This document shows, piece by piece, positions 43,755 to 55,436 of a DNA stretch of 64,000 bases. A model generated the notes under the pieces. It did no database searches, was not told the origin of the DNA, and worked only from the letters and a program-made list of their open reading frames with translations. The stretch's first letter is position 1. Each line of letters opens with the position of its first letter. The stretch covers positions 14,238,750 through 14,302,749 of the forward strand of contig NW_004624782.1 of the NCBI RefSeq assembly GCF_000247695.1. The letters run 5' to 3'. The DNA is from Heterocephalus glaber (lineage: Eukaryota > Chordata > Mammalia > Rodentia > Bathyergidae). A program made the position numbers and the translations under genes.

Positions 43755-43950
43755 CTCTCTCTCTCTCTTTCCCCCTCCCTCCCTTCTGTGGTACTAGGGA
43801 TTCAAACCAGGACCTTTGCTTTGAGCTGCATCACTGGCCCTTTTTACATGTTTTATTTTGAGGCAGGGACGGAGCCCCACAAAGTCACTAAATTGCCTCG
43901 GTTGAGCTGAAATGTATGATCCTCCTGCCTCTGACTCCCACAGTACCCAG
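43755..43950 (-). mobile_element. (CT)n tract and B1-dID type SINE
   Basis: A short CT microsatellite (43755-43772) precedes a diverged antisense dimer: GGTACTAGGGATTCAAACCAGG, TTTTATTTTGAGGCAGGG, CACTAAATTGCC. Confidence 0.7.
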
Positions 43951-45369
43951 CTAACACTGACTTAAACACATTGAAGAGAACACACACAGAGACACACACA
44001 GGCAGGTGGGTGCAGCCCTACACTGTCTTGGAAAGTTAGAGAAGAAACAGGAGACGTGGGTCTGGGAGGAAGGCTTGCTTTTTACGGTGTACATTATTGA
44101 ACCTTTGGAATTTTGGATATGGATGCATTATCTTTGATATATAATTTTGATTTTTAACAGAATCTAGGGTGGAAAAAGTAAATTTAACTAAAAAAGAACG
44201 GATAAAATGTACTAGGTAAATGCTGCAGGTAGTATGACAAATCTGAAAAGGGCACGCAGCTCGTGGCAAAAATAGTGGCAATGGTGGATGGAGTCTGGGA
44301 AACACTTGAACTCCTCTGTCAGATCTTCCAGGTGGAGGAGGCCATGCAGGCCGAGGGCCGGGCTGCTGATCAGGCTTCAGGGAGGACTGGGGACCTCTCC
44401 TCTTAGGCCTCAGTCTGCTCCTCTGAGGAGCAGGCTCTGAGACAGGGCGAAGGCTCACAGTTCCAGAAGCACAAAGCAGCCAAGGAGTGGGGAAGCAAGA
44501 CGAGCTATGCAAAGCGGGCTGGCTTCATCCCAGGGAGAGCGGTGGGAAAATGCTCCCCCACCCCAGGGTGGGGACCTGCACGCTGTACATGTGCTCCCAC
44601 CAGACATCCCGAGGGCTGCTCCGGGGTTCACTCCCCAGCCCTTCTAACCCGATCTTTGCAAGCTGGCCTCATCTGAGGCTCTGGAGAGCCCACGGCCAGG
44701 GAGAAGCAGCCACAGTGGTTGGGAGCCCCCTGAGCAGGCGAAAATGTGTAGCTCAGGGGACCCCAGCAGTGCCAGTCGCATCCTGCAGCTCTGTTCTAGA
44801 GTCAGCCTCAGAGGGCTTCACGGGAACAAAGTGGACTCAGCAGGAGGCCTCCTGAGGACTCTGGGGCCCTACAAGGGGAGAGGCCTGGTGGCGGGCAACA
44901 GCAAAGCAACCTCGGCTGCTGTGAGGACCGGGTTATACTCTCCCGGGTCTGGAGCTGCACAGGCCCCGCCCCACAGGTGCTGGGAGTGGCATTTCAGGAC
45001 GGGTGTGAGTCATCACTGCCTGGGGCATCAGGCCTGGCACCGGCTCTTCCGGGGTCAAAGGCAGGATAGATTTCCCAGGAGTGGCCGGGCCTGCCAGGTG
45101 TCCAGGTGTCTAGGCGGGCAGGACACAGGGTGAGAGGCCGCCGGCGGGGCTCCCTGCGGGGCGGGGGGCGGGAAGCGGGACCTGCCCTGCTCTGCCCCTG
45201 CGCTGGATCAGGCGTCCTCTCTTCGGAGGGGCCCAGCGCCGATTTGGCCCACACCGCTCATCTCATGGTTGAGGAAACTGAGCCAGCTGCAGAAAGTTGT
45301 TTCCAAGGAAAAGAGAGACCAGATTACTGCTTCAACTGTAGTTTGGACATCTGTTTGGAACAACAGCCC
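43951..45369. other. No gene seen
   Basis: Unassigned; GC-rich at 45130-45250. Open frames of 120-160 codons on both strands show no family resemblance. Confidence 0.35.
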
Positions 45370-45452
45370 CATTTTTTTTCTGTGCTGGGGACAAACTCCA
45401 GGCCTTATGCGTGCTATGCAAGTGCTCTACCAGTGAGCTACACCCGCAGCCC
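45370..45452 (-). mobile_element. Older ID-type SINE
   Basis: TGCTGGGGACAAACTCCAGGCC, TATGCAAGTGCTCTACCAGTGAGCTACACCC: the classical ID body with an intact 'AGTGCTCTACCA' arm. Confidence 0.75.
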
Positions 45453-45824
45453 GTGCCCTGCCGCTGGAAATGTAAGATCCGTGGCACAGAAACTGTCCCC
45501 GCCCCGTGCCGATTTGGATTTCGCAGAACCCTTCATCGGTACACTCACCAACTGTTCCATGTACGACTTCTTTCATCCTGTTATCTATTTATTTAAACAT
45601 ATGAACACCGTATGAATCCAATACCTAACCCGATAGGTAGATTATCACTAAGAACGTATTCAGGGGTGTCCCTATCCCAGTTCCTAGCTCCCCTCAGAGG
45701 TGCCATTATCCTGGATTTTGTGTTTTTCACTTTTCTTCCTTCTAATTATATGCATGTTTATCCCTCCCCCAGTGTAAGGAAGGGAAATGAGGAGAAACTG
45801 TGTAGTGGTACATAAGAATTTATC
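45453..45824. other. No feature seen
   Basis: Unassigned. Confidence 0.35.
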
Positions 45825-46020
45825 CAGGCCTGGCGCACACCTGTAATCCCAGCACTCTGGGAGGCTGAGGCCAGAGGATTGCACGTTTGAGCCCAGCCTG
45901 GGCAACTTAGCCAGACTTTGTCTCAAAAGGAAACAAAACCTAAGAGACAAAACAGACAAGCAAAAAACACAAACGAGGCTTGGGGTGTAGCTTGGCACCT
46001 CCTGGGTTCAGTTCTCCGTT
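45825..46020 (+). mobile_element. B1-dID type dimeric SINE
   Basis: B1 (CTGTAATCCCAGCACTCTGG...GGCAACTTAGCCAGACTTTG) plus a degraded ID-related right part. Confidence 0.8.
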
Positions 46021-46179
46021 ATCTCCCACCCACCACGTACTAGCCAGCCGTGCAGTTAGTTCATCCTAACTGTGAAATTGCAGTGACATGGGAGAAATTA
46101 TCAAGTCTTTTAAAAATGCCACCAAGCCTCTGAATTACCCAGTTCTGGAGCTTCCTTCTAGTGTTGTTGACCAGACGTT

Positions 46180-47365
46180 TTTTTCTTTTTTTTAGTGTTA
46201 GAAATATTTATTTGTCAAAAAAAAAAAGGAAAAAAAGGGAGTGGAGAAAACCTGGCTAAATTTCAGCTAATGCTGTCTCACAATCACAGGCCAGACAAAA
46301 ACAAAACAAAGCAAGACCTCCAATGGTCCTAGCAACTTCAAAAGAATGGCTTCAATGTTCGAGTCCAGATTTAACAGAGAAAAGGCTGCTTGTGCTACAC
46401 CGTCATTTCAAAGGGAAGGGAGATGCTGCAGGGGGCAGGGAGAAGGGCTCAGCTCCTAAGGACAAGCAGGATACGAGAGGGTTCCACTGTATAGGAAAAA
46501 GCGGAGGCCAGCATAATGCTTACCTAGGGCTGCTCAGAGGCTGAGAATATAAGGATCAGATTGAAAGGCTACAGACACTAGTATCAAGAGGGAAGAAAAG
46601 TCAACTTAGAAAAATTAAATTAAGAAAGAAAACACAGCTGGGGATTTAGCTCAGTGGTTCTGTCGTCTGCCTCGCAAAGACCTGAGTTCGATCCCCAGTA
46701 CCAAAAAGCAAACAAACGAAGAAAACATAGTTGGGCACAAATTCCTTTCTTTACTGAAACAGGAAGCAATGGAAACATCCCAGCAAAAGGGACCTCGGAG
46801 TGAGTTCTCATTCATGACTGCAGCCCAAGGGTTTAGCCCGCAATTACCCACCTGGAAACTGTGTTGTCAAGGCCCGGATGGCCCCCACTGCCTCTTCTGC
46901 CCATGGCATGTGTGCAAAGGCAGAATCTTTCACGATGTCACATTCCATGGCTGGACCACACTCTTCAGACTTGGCTCGAAGCTCTTAGTTGGGCCAAGCA
47001 GGACTGATGTTGCCCACGTGTACCTTGGCTGAAGCTTTGCTCTTCTTCTTGCTGGCTTCCATGCCGATGCTCACCCCGTGCAGCTTGTGGCGGTGCAGGC
47101 CCCGCATGGCACCCTCAGCTGCAGTTTCGTCTTCCACGTGCACAAAGCTGCAGTTCTTGATGAGGTCACATTCCAGCACCTTCCCATGCTGCTCCAAGGG
47201 TGAGCGGATCTCTTGCTCGCTGGTTGCCCGTGGCAGGTTTCCAGTGAACGGCTTCACCATCCCGACAAGAGCCTCCGGGTGTTGGCAGTGCCGGCGGCTC
47301 CTGCGCCAGAGCGAACCCCACAAAGTGGCCAGGGTGGCTCGAGCCTCGGGGACCGGCCCGTTCTC
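46180..47365 (-). pseudogene. RBM4: RBM4 processed pseudogene
   Basis: RBM4 is an RNA-binding splicing and translation regulator with two RRMs. On the minus strand, the ATG-equivalent at 47255-47257 opens RRM1 ([25 protein letters not shown]). The linker [15 protein letters not shown] follows, then a stop at 46985-46987 (TAA) and RRM2 ([13 protein letters not shown], 46955-46900). Similarity stops after LDNT near 46870, before the CCHC zinc knuckle. The rest looks like 3' UTR ending with AATAAA (complement near 46208-46213) and an A tail (plus T-run 46179-46193). No introns interrupt it. Because similarity ends at an apparent exon edge, the source may have been an alternative short RBM4 transcript (inference). 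An ID-like SINE sits at 46638-46707. Confidence 0.88.
46638..46707 (+). mobile_element. ID-like SINE, internally deleted
   Basis: Plus copy lacking part of the middle arm; GAAGAAAACA(C/T)AG occurs on both sides. Confidence 0.88.
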
Positions 47366-48184
47366 CCCAGAACACTTTTAAAATATGCTGTGTATTAAGT
47401 ATCTGTGCTGTGTTCTTAACATTTCCATTTTTATTAGAAAAGCAGAAGGGGACCAGAGGAAGGAAAGGGAAGGTGAGTAACGGGGAGTTAAAACAGTCAA
47501 AGTATGTTATCCTCATGTACAAATCTACCGCATGACACCAAGCGTTCTGCAGAACTACTGTGCACTAATAAAAAATAAGGTGGAGAAAAAGAGCTAGGCA
47601 TTTTAATATTTCAGTACTTTCTGTTTCTACCTTAACATGCGTGGTCCGAATGTGCCGTATGATTTCTGCCCTTTTGTAGAATAACACTAGATTGTTTTTG
47701 TCAACTATGCTTTGTGGTTAAAGTTATTCTGAGACAACTATGTCTGAATGACTTCAACATGTATCTATTAGTTCTGCCTTATTAGTTGTGTTGTTCAGAT
47801 CAGCTGGTTAATTCCCATATTCATGACTGTATCTGAATTTACCCTCCCTTTTCTACTTTTGTAATCCTTCCTGAATGTACCTCTTCCCTCCTGTGTGCTA
47901 ACTGGGCAACACTCCAACCTCTTCTGAAACTCCAGTTTGAGACTTTCCTGCTCTCCAGTGCCTAAGCAACTTGCTTTGTCGAGACTCTGAGGAAAGACCT
48001 GGTTGGTGGCTGTCCAGTCCCCGTTATGACACACTTCCTCCTGCTTGTCTATGAGCAGGAGATGTTGGAACCGCAGGTTCCTTCCTCCAGATGCTGCCAA
48101 GATCCAGCCCCCTTCTCTGGCCTGTCGTGACCCTGGCAGCCAGTTTCAGGCCACATGCCTTGTTCCTGTTCTCTGTTGCAATTT
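47366..48184. other. No confirmed feature
   Basis: A 101-codon antisense frame (47795-48100) reads smoothly but matches no family I recognise. The rest is AT-rich and unassigned. Confidence 0.3.
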
Positions 48185-48362
48185 TTTTCCTGTGCTGTGG
48201 ATTGAACCCAAGGCCTCCACACTGAGCTACAACCCCAGCTCCTTTTTATTTTTTATTTTGAGATTAAATCATTAAATTGTCCAGGCTGGGCTGGAACTGT
48301 GGTCTTCCTGTCTCAGCCTCCCAGGGTGCTGGGATTATAGTCATGCACCACCATGCCGTCTA
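48185..48362 (-). mobile_element. B1-dID type dimeric SINE
   Basis: GTGGATTGAACCCAAGGCC, linker TTTTTATTTTTTATTTTGAGA, then CATTAAATTGTCCAGGCTGG and the B1 end. Confidence 0.82.
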
Positions 48363-48669
48363 TTGCAGTGGTTCTTATGTTTTTCTGTCAGCAGACTAAT
48401 TTTTGTTTTTTAGGACAAAAGAGACTGTGGAGCCGCCCAGTATAGCTTATCTAGGCTTTATTGGCATTTTTCTGACCAGAGAAAGGAGGCTGTGGGTGAT
48501 GGCGGAGGGGCCAACAGCCCCTAAGTGATGTTCTCAGCCCTGCCCCATTTTTCTTTCTTCCTACCCCTCTGCGCTGCTGATCAGTGGAATGGGTCCTTTG
48601 TTTTGTTCAGAGATGAAGTCTTAGTTTTAATGTAGCATACACCAGACTCAATCCTGGAAACACACACTT
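48363..48669. other. No feature seen
   Basis: Unassigned. Confidence 0.35.
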
Positions 48670-48750
48670 TTCTTTTTGGTTCTGGGGATCCACTTCAGGA
48701 CCTTGAGCTTGCGAGGCAGGTGGTGGCACTAAGCTAAATCCCCGGCCTGG
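48670..48750 (-). mobile_element. ID-like SINE
   Basis: Minus copy; ACACACTTTTCTTTTT before and TACACTTTTCTTTTTTTA after form the target duplication. Confidence 0.9.
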
Positions 48751-49139
48751 AGATATACACTTTTCTTTTTTTATTTAAGAGTAGGAAAAAATTATTGAGA
48801 GAAAGAGAGCTTCTGTCTAAGAGAGACAGAAGGGGACCGGAAAGTGGGCTGCCCCAGAAATGTACACTTTGATGATTCAAAATTATTGACTTCAGTCAGA
48901 CGTAGTGGGAGAATTACGTTCTTAAACAGTAAGATCACAGCGTGAGAACTGATAGTGGAGCCATGTGCAACTGAGCTCGGGTCTGAGTGGGGATCAGGCA
49001 GTTTCTCAGAGCAGGCGACAGCTTGACCTGGGCCCTGGAGGGAAGTAGGAGCTCCTGCGATGACAACAAGAAGCAGAAGGACGGCGTTCTGGGTGTGCCC
49101 AGTGGCAGGTTACAGTAGATATCTAAAACTACCAGCAAA
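48751..49139. other. No feature seen
   Basis: Unassigned. Confidence 0.35.
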
Positions 49140-49320
49140 TTTCTCTCCCGGCACTCTGGGACGCTGAGGGAGGAGGATTGCAAGTTTGAGCCTATCCTGC
49201 TGGGCGGCTCAGCGAGAGATCTGGATTTTAGATAATGAATGAATGAAGAAGGCGGGCTGGGGGGGTAACTCAGGGGGAAGACTGGGCTCCTCCGCTAGCG
49301 CTGTGTTGCGGTGCGCAGCC
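49140..49320 (+). mobile_element. Diverged B1-dID type SINE
   Basis: CTCCCGGCACTCTGGGACGCTGAGGG and the following GGCGGCTCAGCGAGAGATCTGG, then a weak ID-related part. Confidence 0.6.
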
Positions 49321-50394
49321 ATGGCTGTGGAGGAGATGAAGCCCGTTACTCGGCGATGAGATTTAACTGCAGCCGGAGAACGCAGAGGGGCTGCTTCTTG
49401 GTCGTAAGAGAGCCTCAGGGGACAGCAGACAACTGAGGCTTTCCATTATTTATTTGTGACGCAAGGACACGAGAACAGAGACGTAGGACAGCAGCATTGT
49501 GCAACATACCGTGTGGGGCAGGCCAGAACGGGAGGGACGCTTTGTACCGTGACAGATGCCAACCTAGTTCAAACAGTCTTGTCGGGGCGCACGGAACACC
49601 TTGGCCAGAACAGGCACCTCCGACCGTGACGGCAGGTAACGGAGTCGCAAGATACTCGGGCTGGAGCTCAGGGTTTGGGGAGTCAGGGTGATGTTCCAGA
49701 AGATGGCGTGACTGTATTTGAATAAATGCAGATTTTTGCACCCGAATAAGTGAATAAATATATAGATTGTTGTACATGAAAAAATAAGACAGCCCCTGAA
49801 AATAAAGCCCTACTGCAACTTTTGGAGTAAAAATGAATCTAAGACTCAGTCTTCCTTTGGGGGAAATACAGTACTGGTGTTGATGGAGGCCTCAGCTTCT
49901 CCCTGATGACTTTGCTCCAAGATCGCTTACATCTCCTCAGCACAGTGGCTGACTTCCTTCAGCCTCCAGAAAAAATTGCTGGAGGAAGCGAGGCAGCAGT
50001 GGAAGTGCTTTTCGCCAGGTGGGTTGGAAGTCGTGGCTCTTCGCTGCTGCTCTACTCTCTTGGCCACGAGGCCAGCCCTGATTCAGTGTGGGCAGGACCT
50101 GCATGGGTGCGAATGTTGGGAGGGGAAGGTTGTGAGGGCCCTGCTGGACGCTGAGCACACTCGGGGACTGGGGCACAGCTGTTGCAGCATGCTTGGGCTA
50201 TGAAAAGCTGAAGCCAGTTACGGTACTAAATTGTCATGGGCCAAGGAGGCTGACCTTAGACTGTAGGTGATGAGAAATTTCAGGGTTTAGGGAGGTATCT
50301 ACACAGTTGGTCTGCCTCTTATCCAAACTGCGCAGTAAGAGCTGCACAGTGCGTACACAGAGGCCCACTGATTCTTCATTTTCTGCTTCTTTTT
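49321..50394. other. No gene seen
   Basis: Unassigned. AATAAA occurs twice near 49723 and 49753 on plus, but no coding or splice pattern precedes it. Confidence 0.35.
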
Positions 50395-50590
50395 CTGAGG
50401 TACTGGGGATCAAACCCAGAGCCTTTGAACTGAGCTACACCCCCAGTCTTCATCCCTTTTAAAAAATAAATTTTACTTTGAGACCGAGTTTTGTTAAGTT
50501 GCTAAGTTACCCAGGTTGGGCTTGAGCTATCCTCCTGCCTCAGCCTCCCAGAGTGCTGGGATTATGGGCAGCAGTGCCACACCTGTCTCT
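50395..50590 (-). mobile_element. B1-dID type dimeric SINE
   Basis: TACTGGGGATCAAACCCAGAGCC, linker TTTTAAAAAATAAATTTTACTTTGAGA, then AAGTTGCTAAGTTACCCAGG and the B1 end. Confidence 0.85.
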
Positions 50591-50654
50591 CTGCTTTTTC
50601 TTCAGACTGTTTGGAACCCCGTAGAGATCCACACACATCTCAGTATTCTTTTCT

Positions 50655-50735
50655 TTTTTGGTACCGGGGATCAAACTCGGTACTTTTTGTGCTTGCAAGG
50701 CGGGCGGCAGAACCACTGAGCTAAACCCCCGGCCC
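50655..50735 (-). mobile_element. ID-like SINE with TSD
   Basis: CACATCTCAGT at 50634-50644 and 50736-50746. Confidence 0.93.
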
Positions 50736-50887
50736 CACATCTCAGTGTTTCACTTAGTGTTGGACTGCCTTTTGGGAACCGTCAGTCATTTACCCTTGGG
50801 TTCTCCTCCACCATGTAAAACTTCATTTCTCTGCACGAGTTGGGAAATTTTTGGTTGCAAATAAAAAAATTCACCTTAAAATGATTT

Positions 50888-51776
50888 ATATGTTTATTTT
50901 CTTCATCACTGCATGTTAGTCGTATGGAACAGTGAGTTTCACTTTGGCATACATATAACATAGTTGGATCATTTTCTCATCTCATTCCCTACCTTTTCCT
51001 TTTCTCCTCTCCTCCAGCCCCTTCCTCTTCCCTAACAGTCTCTCTTCTACTTTCACGTCATCTCTCTTTTTACATTTTTTTATTTAAAATTTTTTGCTAG
51101 ATTTCCCATGTGAGAGAAAACATAGTATTTGAGTCTGGCTTATTTTGCTTAACATGATGGTCTCCAGTTCCATCTATTTTTCTGAAAATAACATGCCTTT
51201 TGTTTTTTATGGCTGAATAATACTCTGTAGTGTAAGTATACCACATTCTCATTATCTGCCTATTAAAGGGGACCCAGGCTGCTTCTGTAGCTTAAACTTT
51301 CATGACTTATGCTGCATAAACATGAGCATACAGCTATCTCTGTGCTATGCTGACTTTAATTCTTTCAGGGATATGTTGAGGAGTGGTAGAGCTGGATCGA
51401 ATGGTAGCTCTACTTTTAGTTTTTTGAGGAACCTCTACACGATTTCCATAGTGGGTGTACTAATATGCATCCCCACCAATGGTCCAGCAGGGTTCCTTTC
51501 CCCTTGAACCCTCACCAACATTTATTTATTCTTTTTTTTTGTTTTTTGGTACTGAGGATTGAACTTGGGTCCTTGCGCTTTCGAGGCAGATGGCGGGACC
51601 ACTGAGTTAAATCCCCGGCCCTCATTTATTTATTCTTGATGATAGCCACTCTGACTGGGGTGAGATGAAATCTCAGTGTAGTTTTGATTTGGATTTCCCT
51701 GATGGCTAAGTAAGCTAGACAGTTTTTCATATATTTATTGGCCATTTGTACCTCTTTTGAGAAATGTCTTTATCTC
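50888..51776 (-). mobile_element. 5'-truncated, older L1 with TSD
   Basis: AAAATGATTT flanks it (50878-50887 and 51777-51786). On minus it carries decayed ORF2 C-terminal sequence and a 3' UTR. It is more diverged than the L1s at 25 and 39 kb and is interrupted by an ID-like SINE. Confidence 0.85.
51530..51622 (-). mobile_element. ID-like SINE inside L1
   Basis: CATTTATTTATTCTT on both sides is its target-site duplication. Confidence 0.93.
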
Positions 51777-51959
51777 AAAATGATTTGAACAATGAAATGG
51801 ATTTGCTGGCTGATCCAAGTGGAAAGTCTAGAGGTAGAAGAGCGTTTAGGTGTGCTTTGATCAGGAGTTTCTCATTTCCAAGAGGGACTGGGCTCTGTTT
51901 CTGTGATGTGTTGGTTCACTCTCAGGTAAACTTTCTTTAGAGTAGTAAAGATTACTACA

Positions 51960-52560
51960 GTGGTTTCAGCTTTTACATTATACTGGGAAGTCCCTGAACT
52001 GGCAACAAAAGAGGATCTGGAAAAAATGAAATCAGAAATAATTTCTCAGAAAGCAGTAGAGATTGTGCCCATAGTGCAAGACATGATTAATAAATCTAGA
52101 GAGGACACAGATAAAAAAAAAGAGCTGAGGAACTTGATGGAATCCCAACATAGGAAACAAATGGAATCCATAAAACAGATGCAAACAGATTTCCAGGAGA
52201 TTAAAAACTCCACTGAAAGTCTATGCAGCAGAATGAGCCAGTGTAAGGACAGAATTTCAGATATAGAAGATAAGATTGCAATTAGTGACCAGGAAAAGAA
52301 AAATTTCTTTAAAATTGTAAGGGACCACGAGAAATCAATTCAGCAGCTGCTTGGTGATGCAAAGAAGAATAACATAAGACTGATTGGAGTCAACGAAGAA
52401 ACAGGAGAGAGTGCAGATGACATAGAAAAACTGTTCACAGAAGTGATGACAGAAAACTTCCCAAGCAGGGGAAAAGAACTTGACATACAGATAAGTGAGG
52501 CATATAGGACTCCAACTAGCCTTGATCAAAAAAAAAAATCTACATATAGGCATATAACAC
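51960..52560 (+). pseudogene. L1 ORF1 N-terminal fragment
   Basis: An open frame of about 200 codons gives the L1 ORF1p coiled coil (KEDLEKMKSEIISQK... KNSTESLCSRMSQCKDRISDIEDKI) and the start of the RRM (NIRLIGVNEETGES, ENFP, AYRTPTSLDQKKKS). It stops matching near 52560, just where the RRM/CTD should continue. No ORF2 follows, so the 3' part is missing, the reverse of ordinary L1 truncation. Confidence 0.88.
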
Positions 52561-52834
52561 ATAGAACATTATCCTGGGAAGAGAAAAGGCATCTTTATCC
52601 TGGCATGTACTTGGATTGGTCACATGCTTGTGAGCGAATCAGTCACGTAAGCGAGGGTGATGGGATAAATGAATTGGTTTAGCTTAGTTCATTGCTCTGC
52701 CCTAACAGCTGGGGGAAAAATCGGTGTCCCCCAAACCATAGTCTTCCAAATGGAAACTGAGAATTTCCAGGAAGGGGGAATGGATACTGGGGATGAATGA
52801 CTGCAAATGTTCAAAACAAAATCAAAACTGTGAT

Positions 52835-52920
52835 GCGGGGTGGGGCTGTAGATCAGTGGTAAGGTACCTAGGGTGCCTAGCATAGGTGAGGCCCTAGGTT
52901 TGACCCTGGGCATCGCAAAA
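52835..52920 (+). mobile_element. Older ID-type SINE
   Basis: GGGGCTGTAGATCAGTGGTAAGG...GAGGCCCTAGGTTTGACCC, with A-rich tail. Confidence 0.75.
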
Positions 52921-53179
52921 CAAACAAAACAAAACAAAACCTGAACCAAACCAAACCAAACCTGTGGTGTGGTTCATCTAACCAGCAGTTACCAAGTCCT
53001 GCCCAAATATAGCGCTGGGCCCTGGGATAGATGCAGCCTTTTAAGGAAAGTGTAGTATTTACCCACCAAGAACATAAACTGATCCTGAAACAGCACCCAA
53101 CGTATAGTAGGCTCTCAGTAAATATCTGATGAGTAAATAATCTAGTGGAGGGATCGACAAATATCTTTCTTTCTTTTTT

Positions 53180-53375
53180 ATTTTTGGCAGTACTGGGCGC
53201 TGAACCCAGGGCCTTTGCACTGAGCTACAGCCTCAGCCCTTTCTAATTTTTATTTTATTTTGAAACGGCGTCATGCTAAGTCACTAAGTTGCCCAGACTG
53301 GGCTCCAACATGCAATCCTCTTGTTTTAGTCTCCTAGAGTGCTATTACAGGTGTGTACCACCATGCCCGGCTTTG
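53180..53375 (-). mobile_element. B1-dID type dimeric SINE
   Basis: GTACTGGGCGCTGAACCCAGGG, T-rich linker, then AAGTCACTAAGTTGCCCAG and the B1 end. Confidence 0.85.
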
Positions 53376-53429
53376 ACACATGTCTAATTCAGCACACCAC
53401 CTAAGGTTTCCTGCTTACTCTTGGAATTC

Positions 53430-53770
53430 GGAGAGGATGTTATGGCTTAGGTCTAAGATGTCTCCCTAGATTCTATGTGTGTGGAAGGTGAATGACCGTG
53501 GGGCGCTGTACTCATCAGTGGTTCAATAGCAAGTAGCTAATTGTGCTGTTAAGAAGTAGGGCTGGTGGGAGGTGGGTTGTCTGGGTCATGACCTGGAAGG
53601 GTGTGTCCTTGTCCCGTGGTCCTGAATCTCTCTCTACTTCCTGGATGTTGTGGGATGAGCATTGTGCCTCTGCCATGGCCCTCTTCTGTCCTGTGATAGA
53701 AGGACAGCAGGATTTCTGCCTTGGAGCTGGCTGACTAGGAATTGTATCTGTGAGTCAAAATACATCTCTT
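53430..53770 (+). mobile_element. LTR-like rodent repeat (copy 2)
   Basis: TATGGCTTAGGTCTAAGATGTC, GGGAGGTGGGTTGTCTGGG and CTGTGATAGAAGGACAGCAGG fit the start and middle of the family seen complete at 55020-55436. The end is cut by an ID-like fragment (53771-53822, plus). Confidence 0.55.
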
Positions 53771-53862
53771 GGGGGCCAGGGATTTAGCTCAGTGGTTCTG
53801 CTGCCTGCCTTGCAAGCCCAATCAGAAGAGCAACAATCAGATCACATCCCTTGTCCTCTGTC

Positions 53863-54340
53863 TTAGTCACTTTCCTTGTCTCTTGGACAAAATATCCAGT
53901 ACCCACAATTTAAAGGAGGAGAGATGTATTTTTTTTTTTTTTGTACCTTGAGCTTGCAAGGCAGGCAGCAGAACCACTGTACAGCAGAACCACTGATTGT
54001 AGCTCCCTCACAGTGAGGGCTGGGAAGAGGAAACGGGGGGGATGCAGAAGGCCCTTTCTCACCTCTGTGTTCCTTCATATGGAAATAGTAAACCTCCATT
54101 TCCCTTAATTTCTTGATCTTAACCACATAAAACTCTTTTGGAGGAAAACTTTTCCCATACCTGTAGCCTTTCCCCAAACTCCGAGGCCTGTAGCCCCAGG
54201 TAAGGAGCCTTGCCCTGAAATGTGGCTGTAATGGCGTAGGGTCCTGTGGAGGAGGATCATGGTTACTTTGTGAAACTGTACAAGAGAGGTAATGAGAGTG
54301 TGGCAGGGAGAGCTAGTTGTCTTCTGGAATCCATTTTCCT
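53863..54340 (-). mobile_element. LTR-like rodent repeat (copy 3), inverted to copy 2
   Basis: It starts TGTCTTAGTCACTTTCCTTGTC, then GGACAAAATATCC and ATTTAAAGGAGGAGAGATGTATTT, matching copy 1 at 13187 in the same orientation. A partial minus ID-like SINE is inserted at 53930-53995. Right border uncertain. Confidence 0.5.
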
Positions 54341-55010
54341 CACCTTTCTTTAGAATACAATTCCCAGTTTTAGCTAGGCACATGGCTACTTGCAGCTGTG
54401 TGTGGTCGTGTGACTAAGTTCTGACCAATGACATGAGAGATGTGCAAACGGTGTGGGCAGTTTCCGAGTCATACTTTTAGAAGAAAGAGGCTTGCCAAGC
54501 TGATGGAGTGGTTCACAGGGTGGGAGGGACAGTTGAAGAAGCAAACTCAACAAGAGCAAGAAACTATGGCTTTGGAGTTCCCATGAACAGAGAGAAGAAA
54601 ACCAAATGTTAATTTTTCTATCTTTGCATCACTGTGCTCAAAATAAAAATGCATAAGTAGAGTCCACATGGCTCTCGCTGGGTCAAGAGACTACCCATTT
54701 AGTTAAGGAAGGACCAGGCACCTTAACTATCAAGACTGCATGCAATGGTACAGAAGGAATTGACCGGAAGAAATTAGGTGTTATTAGCAAAAGAAGAGAG
54801 AAAGGATTCTGCATAGCCTAAACATGACAAATGTTTACTATGGATAATAGGATATTATCCTATTATGATATCCTATTATATGATAAGGAAAATGAGGCTC
54901 TAGTACAAGGGAGAGCCAGGGGCCAAACCCTGGTCCACTGCCATGGTCTTAACCACGGTGCTGTGTGGATTCCAGTGCCTAACACAGATTGGGCTCATTT
55001 ATGTTTGAGT
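54341..55010. other. No gene; MIR-like stretch at 54865-54965
   Basis: AAGGAAAATGAGGCTCTAG, GGCCAAACCCTGGTCCACTGCC and TCTTAACCACGGTGCTGTG fit a reverse MIR. The rest is unassigned. Confidence 0.5.
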
Positions 55011-55019
55011 ATTCACAAA

Positions 55020-55436
55020 ATAGTTTGGTGCTGCTATGGCTTGTGTCTAGATGTCCCTCCAAAGCCTCATAGGGTCAGAGGTGGGCCTTTCCAGAGGTGG
55101 GTGGATCTAGAGTGTATGATGCTGGGATTGATTCATGGTGCAATGCTAGCGTTAAGGCTACTCCACCCTGGATGTGAGTGCTACCCAGGGTAGCCTGAAT
55201 AAGATATAAGGAACAGAAGGTTGCTGTTGCTGTTCTTGCTGCTTGCTGCTTTTCCGGTCTTCTGTCTCTCGTGGGGTATTCCTTTTCTGAGATGCCCTCT
55301 GCCATGCCTCTCTGTCTTGGAGCCAGCTGATTTTAGACTGAAACCTCTACAAATTGTGAGCCAGAATAAACGTTTCCTCCTTTAACTTTGAGTTGGGTAT
55401 TTTGTCTCAGCGATGAGAAGAATAACTAAGACAAGC
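55020..55436 (+). mobile_element. LTR-like rodent repeat (copy 4, complete)
   Basis: It runs from about TGCTGCTATGGCTTGTGTC to GAATAACTAAGACA, i.e. TG...CA. AATAAA sits in GAGCCAGAATAAACG (about 55365), 70 bases before the end. The end is the reverse complement of the start of copies 1 and 3. Confidence 0.65.

Noticed and set aside
47795..48100. 101-codon minus-strand frame as a small gene
   Set aside because: It reads smoothly, but no family, Kozak context, splice site or conserved motif could be supported.
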